Positions 15,407-28,985 of a stretch of DNA of 64,000 nt are shown one piece after another (positions within the stretch are counted from its first letter, which is position 1; the number at the start of each line of letters is the position of its first letter). A program made the position numbers and the translations under genes. The notes beneath the pieces are model-generated. The model made no database searches. It saw only the letters and a program-made list of their open reading frames with translations, and was not told where the DNA came from. Source of the stretch: Chamaelirium japonicum (Eukaryota > Streptophyta > Magnoliopsida > Liliales > Melanthiaceae); contig CANTAL010000136.1 in NCBI GenBank assembly GCA_947650365.1, forward strand, positions 248,001 through 312,000. Direction: 5' to 3'.

Positions 15407-16022
15407 TTAGAATTAGAATGAATTAGAATGGATCGTACGAATAAATTAGAATAGATTTTGCGAATGAATTAGAATAGATCGTACGAATGAATTAGAATGA
15501 ATCATGCTAATTAATTAGAAAGGATCGTGCGAGTGAATTAGAATGGATCGTATGAATGAATTAGAATGGATCGTATGAATGAATTCAAATGGATCGTACG
15601 AAGGAATTAGAATAGATCGTACGAATGAATTAGAATGGATACATTCGTGCGAAAGAATTAGAATAGATTGTATGAATGAATTAGAATGGATCATATGAAT
15701 GAATTAGAATGGATCGTGCGAATGAATTAGAATGGATAGTACGAATGAATTAGAATGGATCGTATGAATGAATTAGAATGGATCGTGCGAATGAATTAGA
15801 ATGGATCATACGAATGATTTAGAATGGATACATTCATGCGAATGAATTAGAATGGATCGTACGAATGAGTAAGAATGGATCGTACGAATGAAATACAATG
15901 GATCGTACGAATGAATTAGAATGAATCGTGCTAATGAATTAGAATGGATCGTACAAATGAATTATAATGAACTAGAATGGATCGTACAAATGAATTAGAA
16001 TGAATTAGAATGGATCGTACGA
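15407..16022 (-). repeat. Satellite block R5, minus orientation
   Basis: 616 bp, copy of R1. It exits through CGTACGAATGTATCC. Confidence 0.92.
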
Positions 16023-17858
16023 ATGTATCCTCTCTAATTCATTCGTACGATCCATTTTAATTTATTCGCACGATCCATTCTAATTCATTCATACGATCCA
16101 TTCTAATTCATTCGTACGATTTATTCTAATTCATTCGCACGATCCATTCTAATTCATTCATACGATCCATTCTAATTCATTCATACAATCCATTCTAATT
16201 CTTTCGCACGAATGTATCCATTCTAATTCATTCGTACGATCCATTCTAATTCGTTCGTACGATCCATTCTAATTCTTTCATACGATCCATTCTAATTCAT
16301 TCATACGATCCATTCTAATTCATTCATGCGATCCAATCTAATTCATTCATACGATCCATTCTAATTCTTTCACACGAATGTATCCATTCTAATTCATACG
16401 TACAATCCATTCTAATTCATACGTACGATCCATTCTAATTCCTTCATACAATCTATTCTAATTCTTTCGCACGAATGTATCCATTCTAATTCATTCGTAC
16501 GATACATTCTAATCCTTTCGTACGATCCATTCTAATTCCATCATACGATCCATTCTAATTCATTCATACGATCCATTCTAATTCATTCATACAATCCATT
16601 CTAATTCTTTCACACGAATGTATCCATTCTAATTCATACGTACGATCCATTCTAATTCATTCATACGATCCAATCTAATTCATTCATACGATCCATTCTA
16701 ATTCATGTGCACGAATGTATCCATTCTAATTCATTCTTACGATCTATTCTAATTCATGCGCACAATCTATTCTAATTCATTCGTACGATCCATTCTAATT
16801 CATTAGCACGATCTATTCTAATTCATTCGTACGATCCATTCTAATACATTCTAATACACTATAATACATTCGTATGATCTATTCTAATTCATTCTAATTC
16901 CTTCGTACGATCCATCCTTATTCCTTCGTACGATCCATTCTATTTCGTTTGTATGATCCATTCTAATTCCTTCGTACGATCCATTCTAATTCTTTCCCAA
17001 GAATGTACCCATTCTAATTCCTTCGTACGATTCATTCTAATTCATTCGTACGATACAGTCTTTCGTATATATCCATTCTAATTCATTCGTACGATCCATT
17101 CTAATTCCATCGCACGATCCAATCTAATTCATTCGCACGATCCATTCTAATTCATTCGTACGATCCATTCTATTTCATTCGTACGGTCCATTCTTACTCA
17201 TCCGTATGATTCATTCTAATTCATTCATATGATCCATTCTAATTCATTCATACAATCCATTCTAATTCTTTCGGACGAATGTTTCCATTCTAATTCATTC
17301 GTACGATCCTCCCTAATTCCCTCGTATGATCTATTCTAATTCATTCGCACGATTGTATCCATTCTAATTCATTCGTATGATCCATTCTAATTCCTTCGTA
17401 TGATCCATTCTAATTCATTCGTATGATCCATTCTAATTCATTCGCACGAATGTATCCGTTCTAATTCATTCGTACGATCCATTCAAATTCATTCGCACGA
17501 TCCATTCTAATTCATTCATACGATCCATTCTAATTCATTCGTATGATCCGTTCTATTTCATTCGCAGGATTTATTCTAATTCATTCATACGATCTATTCT
17601 TATTCATTCATACAATCCATTCTAACCCTTTTGCACGAATGTATCCATTCTAATTCATTCGTACGATCCACCCTAATTCCTTCGAATGATCCATTCTAAT
17701 TCATTCGCACGAATGTATCCATTCTAATTCATTCGTACGATCCATTTGAATTCATTCATACGATCCATTCTAATTTATTCATACGATTCATTCTACTTCA
17801 TTCGCACGAATGTATCCATTCTAATTCTTTCTCACGATCCATTCTATTTCATTCGCAC
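16023..17858 (+). repeat. Satellite block F6, plus orientation
   Basis: Copy of F2. It exits at CGCACAATGGATCG, as F2 does. Confidence 0.92.
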
Positions 17859-18459
17859 AATGGATCGTACGATGAATTAGAATGGATCATGCAAATGAAT
17901 TAGAATGGATCGTACGAATGAATTAGAATGGATCATGCGAATGAATTAGAATGTATCGTACGTATGAATTAGAATGGATACATTCATGGGAATGAATTAG
18001 AATTGATCGTACGAAGGAATTAGAATGGATAATACGAATGAAATAGAATGGATCGTACGAATGAATTAGAATCGTACGAATGAATTAGAATGGATCATAC
18101 GAATGAATTAGAATGGATTGTGCTAATGAGTAAGAATGGATCGTACGAATGAAATAGAATGGATCGTACGAATGAATTAGAATGGATCGTGCTAATAAAT
18201 TAGAATGGATCGTACGAATAAATTAGAATAGATTGTGCGAATGAATTATAATGGATCGTGCGAATGAATTAGAATGGATACATTCGTGCGAATGAATTAG
18301 AATGGATCATACGAATGAATTAGAATGGATCGTATGAATGAATTAGAATGGATCGTATGAATGAATTCGAAAGGATCGTACGAATGAATTAGAATGGATA
18401 CATACGTGCGAATGAATTAGAATGGATCATACGAAGGAATTAGGGTGGATCGTACGAAT
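17859..18459 (-). repeat. Satellite block R6, minus orientation
   Basis: Copies the first 600 bp of R2. It stops at a GGGTGGATCGTACGAATG junction where R2 simply continues, so this edge is a rearrangement breakpoint. Confidence 0.92.
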
Positions 18460-19687
18460 GTATCCATTCTAATTCATTCGCACGAATGTATCCATTCTAA
18501 TTCATTCGTATGATTCGTTCTAATTCATTCGCATAATCTTTTCTAATTCATTCGTACGATCCATTCTAATTCAGTAGCACGATCCATTCTAATTCATTTG
18601 TACAGTCCATTCTATTTCATTCGTACGATCCATTCTTACTCATTCGTACGATCTATTCTAATTCATTCGCACGAATGTATGCATTCTAATTCATTTGTAC
18701 GATCCATTCTAATCCATTCACACGATCCATTCTAATTCATTCATACGATCCAATCTAATTCAATTGTACGATCCATTCTAATTCATTCGCACAATCTATT
18801 CTAATTCATTCATATGATCCATTCTAATTCATTAGCACGATCCACTCAAATTCTTTCGTACGATCCATTCTAATTCATTCGTACGGTCCATTCTAATTCA
18901 TTCATACGATCCATTCTAATTCATTCGCACGAATGTATCCATTCTAATTCCTTCGTATGATCCATTCTAATTCTTTCTAATTCTTTCGCATGAATGTTTC
19001 CATTCTAATTCATTCATACGATCCACCCTAATTCCTTCGAATGATCCATTCTAATTCATTCGCACGAATGTATCCATTTTAATTCATTCGTACGATCCAT
19101 TCGAATTCATTCCATATAATCCATTCTAGTTCATTCTTATTCATTCGCACGATCTATTCTTATTCATTCGTACGATCCATTCAATCTAATTCATTCGCAC
19201 GATCCAATCTAATTCATTCGCACGATCCATTCTAATTCATTCATACGATCCATTCTATTTCATTCGTACGATCCATTCTTACTCATTCGTACGATCCATT
19301 CTAATTCATTCGTACGATCCATTCTAATTCATTCGCACGATCCATTCTAATTCATTTGCACGAATGTATCCATTCTAATTCATTCGTACGATCCATTCTA
19401 ATTCATTTACACGAATGTATCCATTCTAATTCATTCATACGATCCATTCTAATTCATTCGCACGATCCAATCTAATTCATTCGCACGATCCATTCTAATT
19501 CATTCGTACGATCCATTCTATTTCATTCGTACGATCCATTCTTACTCATTCGTACGATCCATTCTAATTCATTTGCTCGAATGTATCCATTCTAATTCAT
19601 TCGTACGATCCATTCTTATTAATTCGCACGATCCATTCTAATTCATTCATACGATCCATTCTAATTCATTCGTACGATCCATTCTAA
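18460..19687 (+). repeat. Satellite block F7, plus orientation
   Basis: Plus monomers. It exits through a 22-bp perfect palindrome centred on CTAATTAG near 19677-19698. Confidence 0.92.
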
Positions 19688-20397
19688 TTAGAATGGATTG
19701 TATGAATGAATTAGAATGGATCGTATAAATGAATTAGAATGGATCGTATGAATGAATTAGAATGGATACATTCGTGCGAATGAATTAGAATGGATCGTAC
19801 GAATGAATTAAAATGGATCGTATGAATGAATTAGATTGGATCGTGCGAATGAATTAGAATGGATCGTATGAATGAATTAGAATGGATACATTCGTGCGAA
19901 TGAATTAGAATGGATCGTGCGAATGAATTAGAATGGATATATTCGTGCGAATGAATTAGAATGGATCGTACGAATGAATTAAAATGGATCGTATGAATGA
20001 ATTAGATTGGATCGTGCGAATGAATTAGAATGGATCGTATGAATGAATTAGAATGGATACATTCGTGCGAATGAATTAGAATGGATCGTATGAATGAATT
20101 AGATTGGATCATATGAATGAATTAGAATGGATCGTACAAATGAATTAGAATGGATCGTACGAATAAATTAGAATGGATACATTCGTGCGAAAGAATTAGA
20201 ATGGATCATATGAAGGAATTAGGGTGGATCGTACGAATGAATTAGAATGGATAAATTCATGCGAAAGAATTAGAATGGATTGTATGAATTAGAATGGATC
20301 ATATGAATGGATTAGAATGGATTGTACGAATGAATTAGAATGGATCGTATGAATGAATTAGAATGGATCGTATGAATGAGTAAGAATGGATCGTACG
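19688..20397 (-). repeat. Satellite block R7, minus orientation
   Basis: Minus monomers rich in 28-bp variants. It exits through the 16-bp perfect palindrome GATCGTACGTACGATC at 20389-20404. Confidence 0.92.
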
Positions 20398-23072
20398 TAC
20401 GATCTATTCTAATTCATTCATACGATCCAATCTAATTCATTCGCACGAATGTATCCATTCTAATTCATTCGTACGATCCATTATAATTCATTCACACAAT
20501 CTATTCTAATTCATTCGTACGATCCATTCTAATTCATTCGCACGATCCATTCAAATTCAATTGTACGATCCATTCTAATTCATTTATACAATCCATTCTA
20601 ATTCTTTTGCACGAATGTATCCATTCTAATTCCTTCGTACGATCCATTCTAATTCCTTCGTACAATCCATTCTAATTCATTCATACGATCCATTCTAATT
20701 CATTCGTACGACCCATTCTAATTCATACGTACAATCCATTCGAATTCATTCATACGATCCATTCTAATTCATTCATACGATCCATTCTAATTCATTCGCA
20801 CGAATATATCCATTCTAATTCATTCGTACGATCCTTTCTAATTTATTCGCACGATCCAATCTAATTCATTCGTATGATCCATTCTAATTCATTCGTACGA
20901 TCCATTCTAATTCATTCTAATTACTTTGTATAATCTATTCGTATGATCCTTTCTAATTCATTCGAGCTAAGGAATTCATTCGTACGATCCATTCTTATTC
21001 ATTCCCATGGATTGTATGATCTAATTCATTCATTAGATCCATTCTATTTCATTCGTACGATCCATTCTAATTCATTCATACGATCCATTCTAATTCATTC
21101 GTACGATCCATTCTAATTCATTCGTACGATCCATTCTAATTCATTTGCACGAATGTATCCATTCTAATTCATTCGCACGAATGTATCCATTCTAATTCAT
21201 TCGTATGATCCATTTTAATTCATTCGCGCGATCCAATCTAATTCTTTCGCACGATCTATTCTAATTCATTCGTACGATCCATTCTATTTCATTTGTACGA
21301 TCCATTCTTTCTCATTCGTACGATCCATTCTAATTCATTCGCACGAATGTATCCATTCTAATTCATTCGTACGATCCGTTCTAATTCATTCACACGATCT
21401 ATTCTAATTCATTCATACGATCCATTCTAATTCATTCGTATGATCCATTCTAATTCCTTCGTACGATCCATTCGAATTCATTTATACGATCCATTCTAAT
21501 TCATTCATATGATCCATTCTAATTCATTCTCACGAATGTATCCATTCTAATTCATTTGTACGATCCATTCTAATTCATTCGCACGATCTAATCTAATTCA
21601 TTCGCACGATCCATTCTAATTCATCATTCGCACAATCTATTCTAATTCATTCGTACGATCCATTCTAATTCATTAGCACGATCTATTCTAATTCATTCGT
21701 ACGATCCATTCTATTTTATTCGTACGATCCATTCTTACTTATTCGTACGATCCATTCTAATTCATTCGTACGATCCATTCTAATTCCTTCATACGATCCA
21801 TTCTAATTCCTTCGTACGATCCATTATATTTCATTCGTATGATCCATTCTAATTCCTTCGTACGATCCATTCTAATTCATTCCCATGAATGTATCCATTC
21901 TAATTCATACGTACGATCCATTCTAATTCATTCATACGATCCAATCTAATTCATTCATACGATCCATTCTAATTCATTCGTACGAATGTATCCATTCTAA
22001 TTCATTCGTACGATCCATTCTAATTCTTTCGCACAATCTATTCTAATTCATTCGTACGAACCATTCTTATTCATTAGCACGATCGATTCTAATTCATTTG
22101 TACGATCCATTCTATTTCATTCGTACGATCCATTCTTAGTCATTCGTACGATCCATTCTAATTGATTCGCACGAATGTATCTATTCTAATTCATTCGTAT
22201 GATCCATTCTAAGTTATTCGCACGATCCATTCTAATTTATTCATACGATCCAATCTAATTTAATCGTACGATCCATTCTAATTCATTCATACAATTTATT
22301 CTAATTCATTCTTATGATCCATTCTAATTCATTAGCATGATCCATTCTAATTCTTTCGTACGATCCATTCTAATTCATTCATACGATCCATTCTAATTCA
22401 TTCATACGATCTATTCTAATTCATTCGCACAAATGTATCCATTCTAATTCCTTCGTACGATCCATTCTAATTCATTCTAATTCTTTCGCACGAATGTATC
22501 AATTCTAATTCATTCGTACGATCCACCCAAATTCCTTCGTATGATCCATTCTAATTCATTCGCACAAATGTGTCCATTCTAATTCATTCGTACGATCCAT
22601 TCGATTACATTCATACGATCTATTCTAATTCATTCGTACGATCCATTCTAATTCATTTATATGATCCATTCTAATTCATTCAAACGATCCATTCTAATTC
22701 ATTCGTACAATCAATTCTAATTATTTCGCACGAATGTATCCATTCTAATTCATTCGTACGATCCACCCTAATTCCTTCGTATGATCCATTCTAATTCTTT
22801 TGCACGAATGTATCCATTCTAATTCATTCGTACGATCCATTCTAATTCCTTCGTACGATCCATTCTAATTCCTTCGTACGATCCATTCTTATTCCTTCGT
22901 ATGATCCATTCTAATTCATTCGTACGATCCACCCTAATTCCTTCGTATGATCCATTCTAATTCATTCGTACGATCCATTCTAATTCTTTCGCACGAATGC
23001 ATCCATTCTAATTTGTTCGTACGATCCATTCTAATTCATTCGCATGATCCATTCTAATTCATTCATACGATC
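20398..23072 (+). repeat. Satellite block F8, plus orientation
   Basis: Plus monomers with some disorder near 20920-21030. It exits at a CGATCG palindrome. Confidence 0.92.
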
Positions 23073-23198
23073 GATGAATTAGAATGGATCGTGCGAATGA
23101 ATTAGAATGGATCGTACGACTGAATTAGAATAGATTGTGCGAATAAATTAGAATGGATTGTACGAATGAATTAGAATGGATCATATGAATGAATTAGC
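23073..23198 (-). repeat. Satellite block R8, minus orientation
   Basis: Only 126 bp. It enters at CGATCG and exits at GAATTAGCATGATCC, sharing ATTAG between the two orientations. Confidence 0.9.
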
Positions 23199-23632
23199 AT
23201 GATCCATTCTAATTCTTTCACACGAATGTATCCATTCTAATTCATTCGTACGATCCATTCTAATTCATTCATACGATCTATTCTAATTCATTCGTACGAT
23301 CCATTCTAATTCATTTGCACGATCCATTCTAATTCATTCGCACGAATGTATCCATTCTAATTCATTCATACGATCCATTCTAATTCATGCGCACGATCCA
23401 TTCTAATTCATTCGTACGATCCATTCTATTTCATTCGTACAATCCATTCTTACTCATTCGTATGATCCATTCTAATTCATTCGCACGAATGTATCTATTC
23501 TAATTCATTCGTACGATCCATTCTAATTCATTCGCACGATCCATTCTAATTCATTCATACGATCCATTGTAATTCATTCGTACAATCAATTCTAATTCAT
23601 TCGTACGATCCATTCTAATTCATTAGCACGAT
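23199..23632 (+). repeat. Satellite block F9, plus orientation
   Basis: 434 bp of plus monomers. It exits at GCACGATCGATTG. Confidence 0.9.
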
Positions 23633-24370
23633 CGATTGTATGAATGAATTAGAATGGATCATGCGAATGAATTAGAATGGATCGTACGAATGAATTAGAA
23701 TGGATCGTATGAATGAATTAGAATAGATTGTGTGAATGAATTAGAATGGATCGTACGAATGAATTAGAATGGATACATTCGTGCTAATGAATTAGAATGG
23801 ATCGTGTGAATGAATTAGAATGGATCGTATGAATGAATTTGAATGGATCATGCGAATGAATTAGAATGGATACATTCGTGCGAACGAATTAGAATGGATC
23901 ATATGAAAGAATTAGGGTGGATCGTACGAATGAATTAGAATGGATCGTACGAATGAATTAGAATGGATTGTACGAATGAATTAGAATGGATCGTGCGAAT
24001 GAATTAGAATGGATCGTATGACTGAATTAGAATGGATCGTATGAATGAAATAGAATGGATCGTACGAATGAATTGGAATGGATACATTCGTGCGAATGAA
24101 TTAGAATGGATTGTACAAATGAGTACGAATGGATCATACGAATGAAATAGAATGGATCGTACGAATGAATTAGAATGGATCCTGCTAATGAATTAGAATG
24201 GATCGTACGAATGAATTAGAATAGATTATGCGAATGAATTAGAATGGATCGTACAAATGAATTCGAATGGATCGTACGAATGAGTACGAATGGATCGTAC
24301 GAATGAAATAGAATGGATCGTAGGAATGAATTAGAATGGATTGTATGAATGAATTAGAATGGATCGTACG
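23633..24370 (-). repeat. Satellite block R9, minus orientation
   Basis: Minus monomers. It exits through GATCGTACGAATGTATCC. Confidence 0.91.
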
Positions 24371-25225
24371 AATGTATCCATTCTAATTCATATGATCCAT
24401 TCTAATTCATTCGTACGATCCACCCTAATTCCTTCGTATGATCCATTCCAATTCATTCGCACGAATGTATCCATTCTAATTCATTCGTACGATCCATTAG
24501 AATTCATTCATACGATACATTCTAATTCATTCATACGATCCATTCTAATTCATTTGCACGAATGTATCCATTCTTATTCATTCACACGATCCATTCTAAT
24601 TCATTCGCACAATCTATTCTAATTCATTCGTACGATCCATTCTAATTCATTAGCACGATCCATTCTAATTCATTCGTACGATCCATTCTATTTCATTCGT
24701 ATGATCCATTCTTACTCATTAGCACAATCCATTCTAATTCATTCACACGATCCATTCTAATTCATTCATACGATCCATTCTAATTCATTCATACAATACA
24801 TTCTAATTCTTACTCATTCGTACGATTCATTCTAATTCATTCGCACGAATGTATCCATTCTAATTCATTCGTACGATCCATTCTAATTCATTCGTAGGAA
24901 CCATTCTAATTCATTTATACGATCCATTCTAATTCATTCGTACGATCCATTCTAATTCATTCGCAAAATCTATTCTAATTCATTCGTACGATCCATTCTA
25001 ATTCATTAGCACGATCCATTCTAATTCATTCGTATGATCCACCCTTATTCCTTCGTATGATCCATTCTAATTCATTCGCACGAATGTATCCATTCTAATT
25101 CATTCGTACGATCCGTTCGAATTCATTCATTCGATCCATTCTAATTCATTCATACGATCCATTCTAATTCATTCATACGATCCATTCTATTTCATTCGCA
25201 CGAATTTATTCATTCGCACAATCTA
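24371..25225 (+). repeat. Satellite block F10, plus orientation
   Basis: Plus monomers. It exits at CACAATCTATTGAATTAG. Confidence 0.91.
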
Positions 25226-27430
25226 TTGAATTAGAATGGATACATTCATGCGAATGAATTAGAATGGATCATACGAAGGAATTAGGGTGGATCGTACGAA
25301 TGAATTAGAATGGATATATTCGTGCGAAAGAATTAGAATGGATTGTATGAATTAATTAGAATGGATCGTATGAATGAATTAGAATGGATCGTGCGAATGA
25401 ATTAGAATGGATCGTGCAAATAAATTAGAATGGATCGTACGAATGAATTAGAATAGATTGTGCGAATGAATTAGAATGGATCGTACGAATGAATTAGAAT
25501 GGATCGTATGAATGAATTAGAATGAATCGTGTGAATGAATTAGAATGGATCATACGAAGGAATTAGAATGGATACATTCGTGCGAATGAATTAGAATGGA
25601 TCGTACGAATAAGTAAGAATGGATCGTACGAATGAAATAGAATGGATCGTACGAATTAATTAGAATGTATCGTACGAATGAATTAGAATAGATTGTGCGA
25701 ATGAATACATTCGTGCGAATGAATTAGAATGGATCGTATGAATGAATTAGAATGGATAGTATGAATGAATTAGAATGGATCGTATGAATGAATTTGAATG
25801 GATCGTACGAATGAATTAGAATGGATACATTCGTGCGAATGAATTAGAATGGATCGTACAAATGAAATACAATGTGTCCATTCTAATTCTAATTCATTCA
25901 TAGAATGGATCGTACGAAGGAATTAGAATGGAACGTACGAATGAATTAGAATGGATCGTACGAATGAATTAGAATGGATCGTGTGAATGAATTAGATTGG
26001 ATCGTGCGAATGAATTAGAATGGATCGTACGAATAAATTAGAATGGATACTTTCGTGCGAATGAATTAGAATGGATCGTATGAATGAATTAGAATGGATC
26101 GTATGAATGAATTCGAATGGATCGTACGAATGAATTATAATGGATGGTGCGAATGAATTAGAATGGATCATACGAATGAATTAGAATGGATCGTATGAAT
26201 GAATTCGAATGGATCGTACGAATGAATTAGAATGGATCGTGCGAATGATTTAGAATGGATCGTAGGAATGAATTAGAATGGATCGTAGGAATGAATTAGA
26301 ATGGATCGTATGAATGAATTAGAATGGATACATTTGTGCGAATGAATTAGAATGGATCATACGAAGGAATTAGGGTGGTTCATACGAATGAATTAGAATG
26401 GATACATTCGTGCGAAAGAATTAGAATGCATTGTATGAATGAATTAGAATGGATCGTATGAATGAATTAGAATGGATCGTGCGAATGAATTAGAATGGAT
26501 CGTACAAATGAATTAGAATGGATCGTATGAATGAATTAGAATGGATCGTACGAATGAATTAGAATCGATACATTCGTGCGAATGAATTAGAATGGATCGT
26601 ACGAATGAGTAAGAATGGATCGTACGAATAAAATAGAATGGATCGTACGAATGAATTAGAATTGATCGTGCTAATGAATTAGAATGGATCGTACAAATGA
26701 ATTAGATTAGATTATGCGAATGAATTAGAATGGATCATGCGAATGAATTAGAATGGATACATTCGTGCGAATGAATTGGAATGGATCGTATGAATGAATT
26801 AGATTGGATCGTATGAATGAATTAGAATGGATCGTTCGAATGACTTAGAATGGATCGTATGAATCAATTAGAATGTATACATTCGTGCGAATGAATTAGA
26901 ATAGATCGTACGAATGAGTAAGAATGGATCGTACGAATGAAATAGAATGGATCGTACGAATGAATTAGAATGGATCGTGCTAATGAGTTAGAATGGATCG
27001 TACGAATGAATTAGAATAGATTGTGCGAATGAATTAGAATAGATCATACAAATGAATTAGAATGGATACATTCGTACGAATGAATTAGAATGGATCGTAT
27101 GAATGAATTAGATTGGATCGTATGATTGAATTTTAATGGATCGTACGTATGAATTAGAATGGATACATTAATGGGAATGAATTAAAATGGATCGTACAAA
27201 GGAATTAGAATGGATCATACGAATGAAATAGAATGGATCGTACGAAGGAATTAGAATGGATCATACGAAGGAATTAGAATGGATCATACAAACAAAATAG
27301 AATGGATCGTACGAAGGTATTAGAATGGATCGTACGTTATGAATGAATTAGAATGGATCGTATGTATGAATTAGAATGGATACATTCATGGGAATGAATT
27401 AGAATGGATCGTACGAAGGAATTAGAAGAG
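25226..27430 (-). repeat. Satellite block R10/R11, minus orientation with a 28-bp plus islet
   Basis: Minus monomers containing a tiny plus islet at about 25875-25902. The same islet recurs at 30101-30128. The block is the left copy of a duplication at an offset of 4227 bp. It exits at a degraded GGATCC-centred palindrome. Confidence 0.91.
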
Positions 27431-27902
27431 ATCCATTCTAATTCATTCTAATTCATTCGTACGATCCATTCTAATTCATTCATACGATCCATTCTAATTC
27501 ATTCATACGATCCAATCTAATTCATTCATATGATCCATTCTAATTCATTCGCACGAATGTATCCATTCTAATTTATTCGTACAATCGATTCTAATTCATT
27601 CACATGATCGAATCTAATTCATTCGCACGATCCATTTTAATTCATCATTCGCACAATCCATTCTAATTCATTCGTACGATCCATTCTAATTCCTTAGCAT
27701 GATCCATTCTAATTCATTCGTATGATCCATTCTATTTCTTTCGTACGATCCTTTCTTACTCATTCGTACGATCCATTCTAATCCATTCACACGAATGTAT
27801 CCATTCTAATTCATTCGTACGATCCATTCTAATTCATTCGCACGATCCATTATAATCCATTCATACTATCTATTCTAATTCATTCGTACGATCCATTCTA
27901 TA
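27431..27902 (+). repeat. Satellite block F12, plus orientation
   Basis: 472 bp of plus monomers. It exits through ATCCATTCTAGAATGGAT, an 18-bp perfect palindrome. Confidence 0.91.
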
Positions 27903-28051
27903 GAATGGATACATTCATGGGAATGAATTAGAATCGATCGTGCAAAGGAATTAGAATGGATCATACGAATGAATTAGAATGGATCGTATGAATGAATTCG
28001 AATGGATCATACGAATGAATTAGAATAGATTGTTCGAATGAATTAGAATGG
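27903..28051 (-). repeat. Satellite block R12, minus orientation, interrupted by LINE
   Basis: Minus monomers up to the LINE insertion. The same orientation resumes after the poly(A) at 28986. Confidence 0.92.
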
Positions 28052-28594
28052 GGGAGTTTTTTGAAGACTTCTTCTTATGAACCTTAGTATGTCAAATGGA
28101 CCAGGCCCTTACAGAATTGGTTCAAGATCAACACTGATGGCTCCTTAACTCAAAATTCAGCTTCAATTGGAGGGATTATTAGAGATAGTACTGGTACAGC
28201 AACTATGGGTTTCTATGGGTCTTCCAAACATAGGAATATCTTAAATGTTGAGTTAGAAGCTATTGAGAAAGGACTGAATTATGCTGAGGATATGAATATC
28301 AGTCAGCTCTGGGTTGAATCTGACTCTCTAGTTGCTGAAAAATGTATTCAAGGCTCTTATGCTATTCCGTGGACAGCAGCTCATCAAGTTCAGAATATTT
28401 GCAGTAAATTGGGTAGATTCAAAGAATACAAAATCTCTCATGTGTGGAGAGAAGGAAATATACCTGCAGATATCTTGTCTAAAGATAGTCATGCAATTGA
28501 TCATATGGTTAGATTGTTTCCAAAGGATTTCAGTGAGAATCTATGGATTGCAATAGAAAGTCATAAGAAAGGAAACATTTATAAGAGACACTGA
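28052..28594 (+). pseudogene. LINE ORF2 C-terminal RNase H domain, truncated
   Basis: The frame that ends at 28594 is open upstream of its first Met (28205) back to the insertion edge, except for a TAG at 28085-28087. The domain therefore starts near 28088 and the Met at 28205 is internal. Visible family features of the RVT_3 / RNase H-like superfamily are INTDGS with the first catalytic Asp at 28136-28138, NVELEAIEKGL (Glu), VESDS (Asp) and VWREGNIPAD (final Asp). All four acidic positions are present, so the fold could be intact, but there is no start, reverse transcriptase or endonuclease here. In LINEs this domain removes the RNA strand during reverse transcription. The fragment is presumably dead. 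Confidence 0.85.
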
Positions 28595-28984
28595 AGTTTC
28601 TGAAGTATCTCTGATGTTGTGATTATCAGATATGATGCTAAATGATATTTTCTGCAAAATCTGTAGCTAGTCTTGGTGCTGTGTATTCCTGGATCTCAGA
28701 TATGATGCTATGATGATGTGTGATATTTTCAGTCCTGGTGATGCGAATTTCAGAAATGATGCTGGATGAAAGTTGCTGTAGTTTCTGAAGAGTGTCCTGG
28801 ATATGTGATTTTCAGGATTGGTGCTGAATGTTTCTGATAGTATTCTTCTTTCTAGCATTGTATTGATTTTCTTTTCTTTATCTGATGTCTTTATTCTCTA
28901 AAAGACCAGAGTTGTAACTGTTTGTTTTCTTTCATGGGCGGGGTCCCAAATAAAATCCCCTAACTTAGAGTAAAAAAAAAAAAA
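28052..28984 (+). mobile_element. 5'-truncated non-LTR retrotransposon (plant L1-type LINE) tail
   Basis: A 0.93-kb insertion with no satellite similarity. It begins inside an open frame and continues through an RNase H domain, a stop at 28592-28594, about 375 bp of 3' UTR, AATAAA at 28949-28954 and a run of 14 A at 28972-28985. Satellite of the same orientation lies on both sides. AGAATGG is found at 28045-28051 and 28985-28991 and could be a 7-bp target duplication, though in a satellite this could equally be the flanking monomers. 5' truncation plus poly(A) is the normal outcome of target-primed reverse transcription. A retrocopy of a stand-alone RNase H-like host gene is the main alternative. 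Confidence 0.85.
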
Positions 28985-28985
28985 A
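28595..28985 (+). other. LINE 3' UTR with poly(A) signal and tail
   Basis: Non-coding tail of the LINE. TCAGATATGATGCTA occurs twice (28626-28640 and 28696-28710), with looser copies near 28753, so the UTR contains a decayed short tandem repeat. AATAAA at 28949-28954 precedes 14 A residues by 18 bp. Confidence 0.8.

Noticed and set aside
1-28051. CRISPR-like array of short repeats
   Set aside because: The repeats are contiguous head-to-tail monomers without unique spacers, in both orientations, with plant retrotransposons embedded.
28667-28858. 63-residue minus frame in the LINE 3' UTR
   Set aside because: Antisense to the LINE, within untranslated sequence containing short repeats. No similarity seen.
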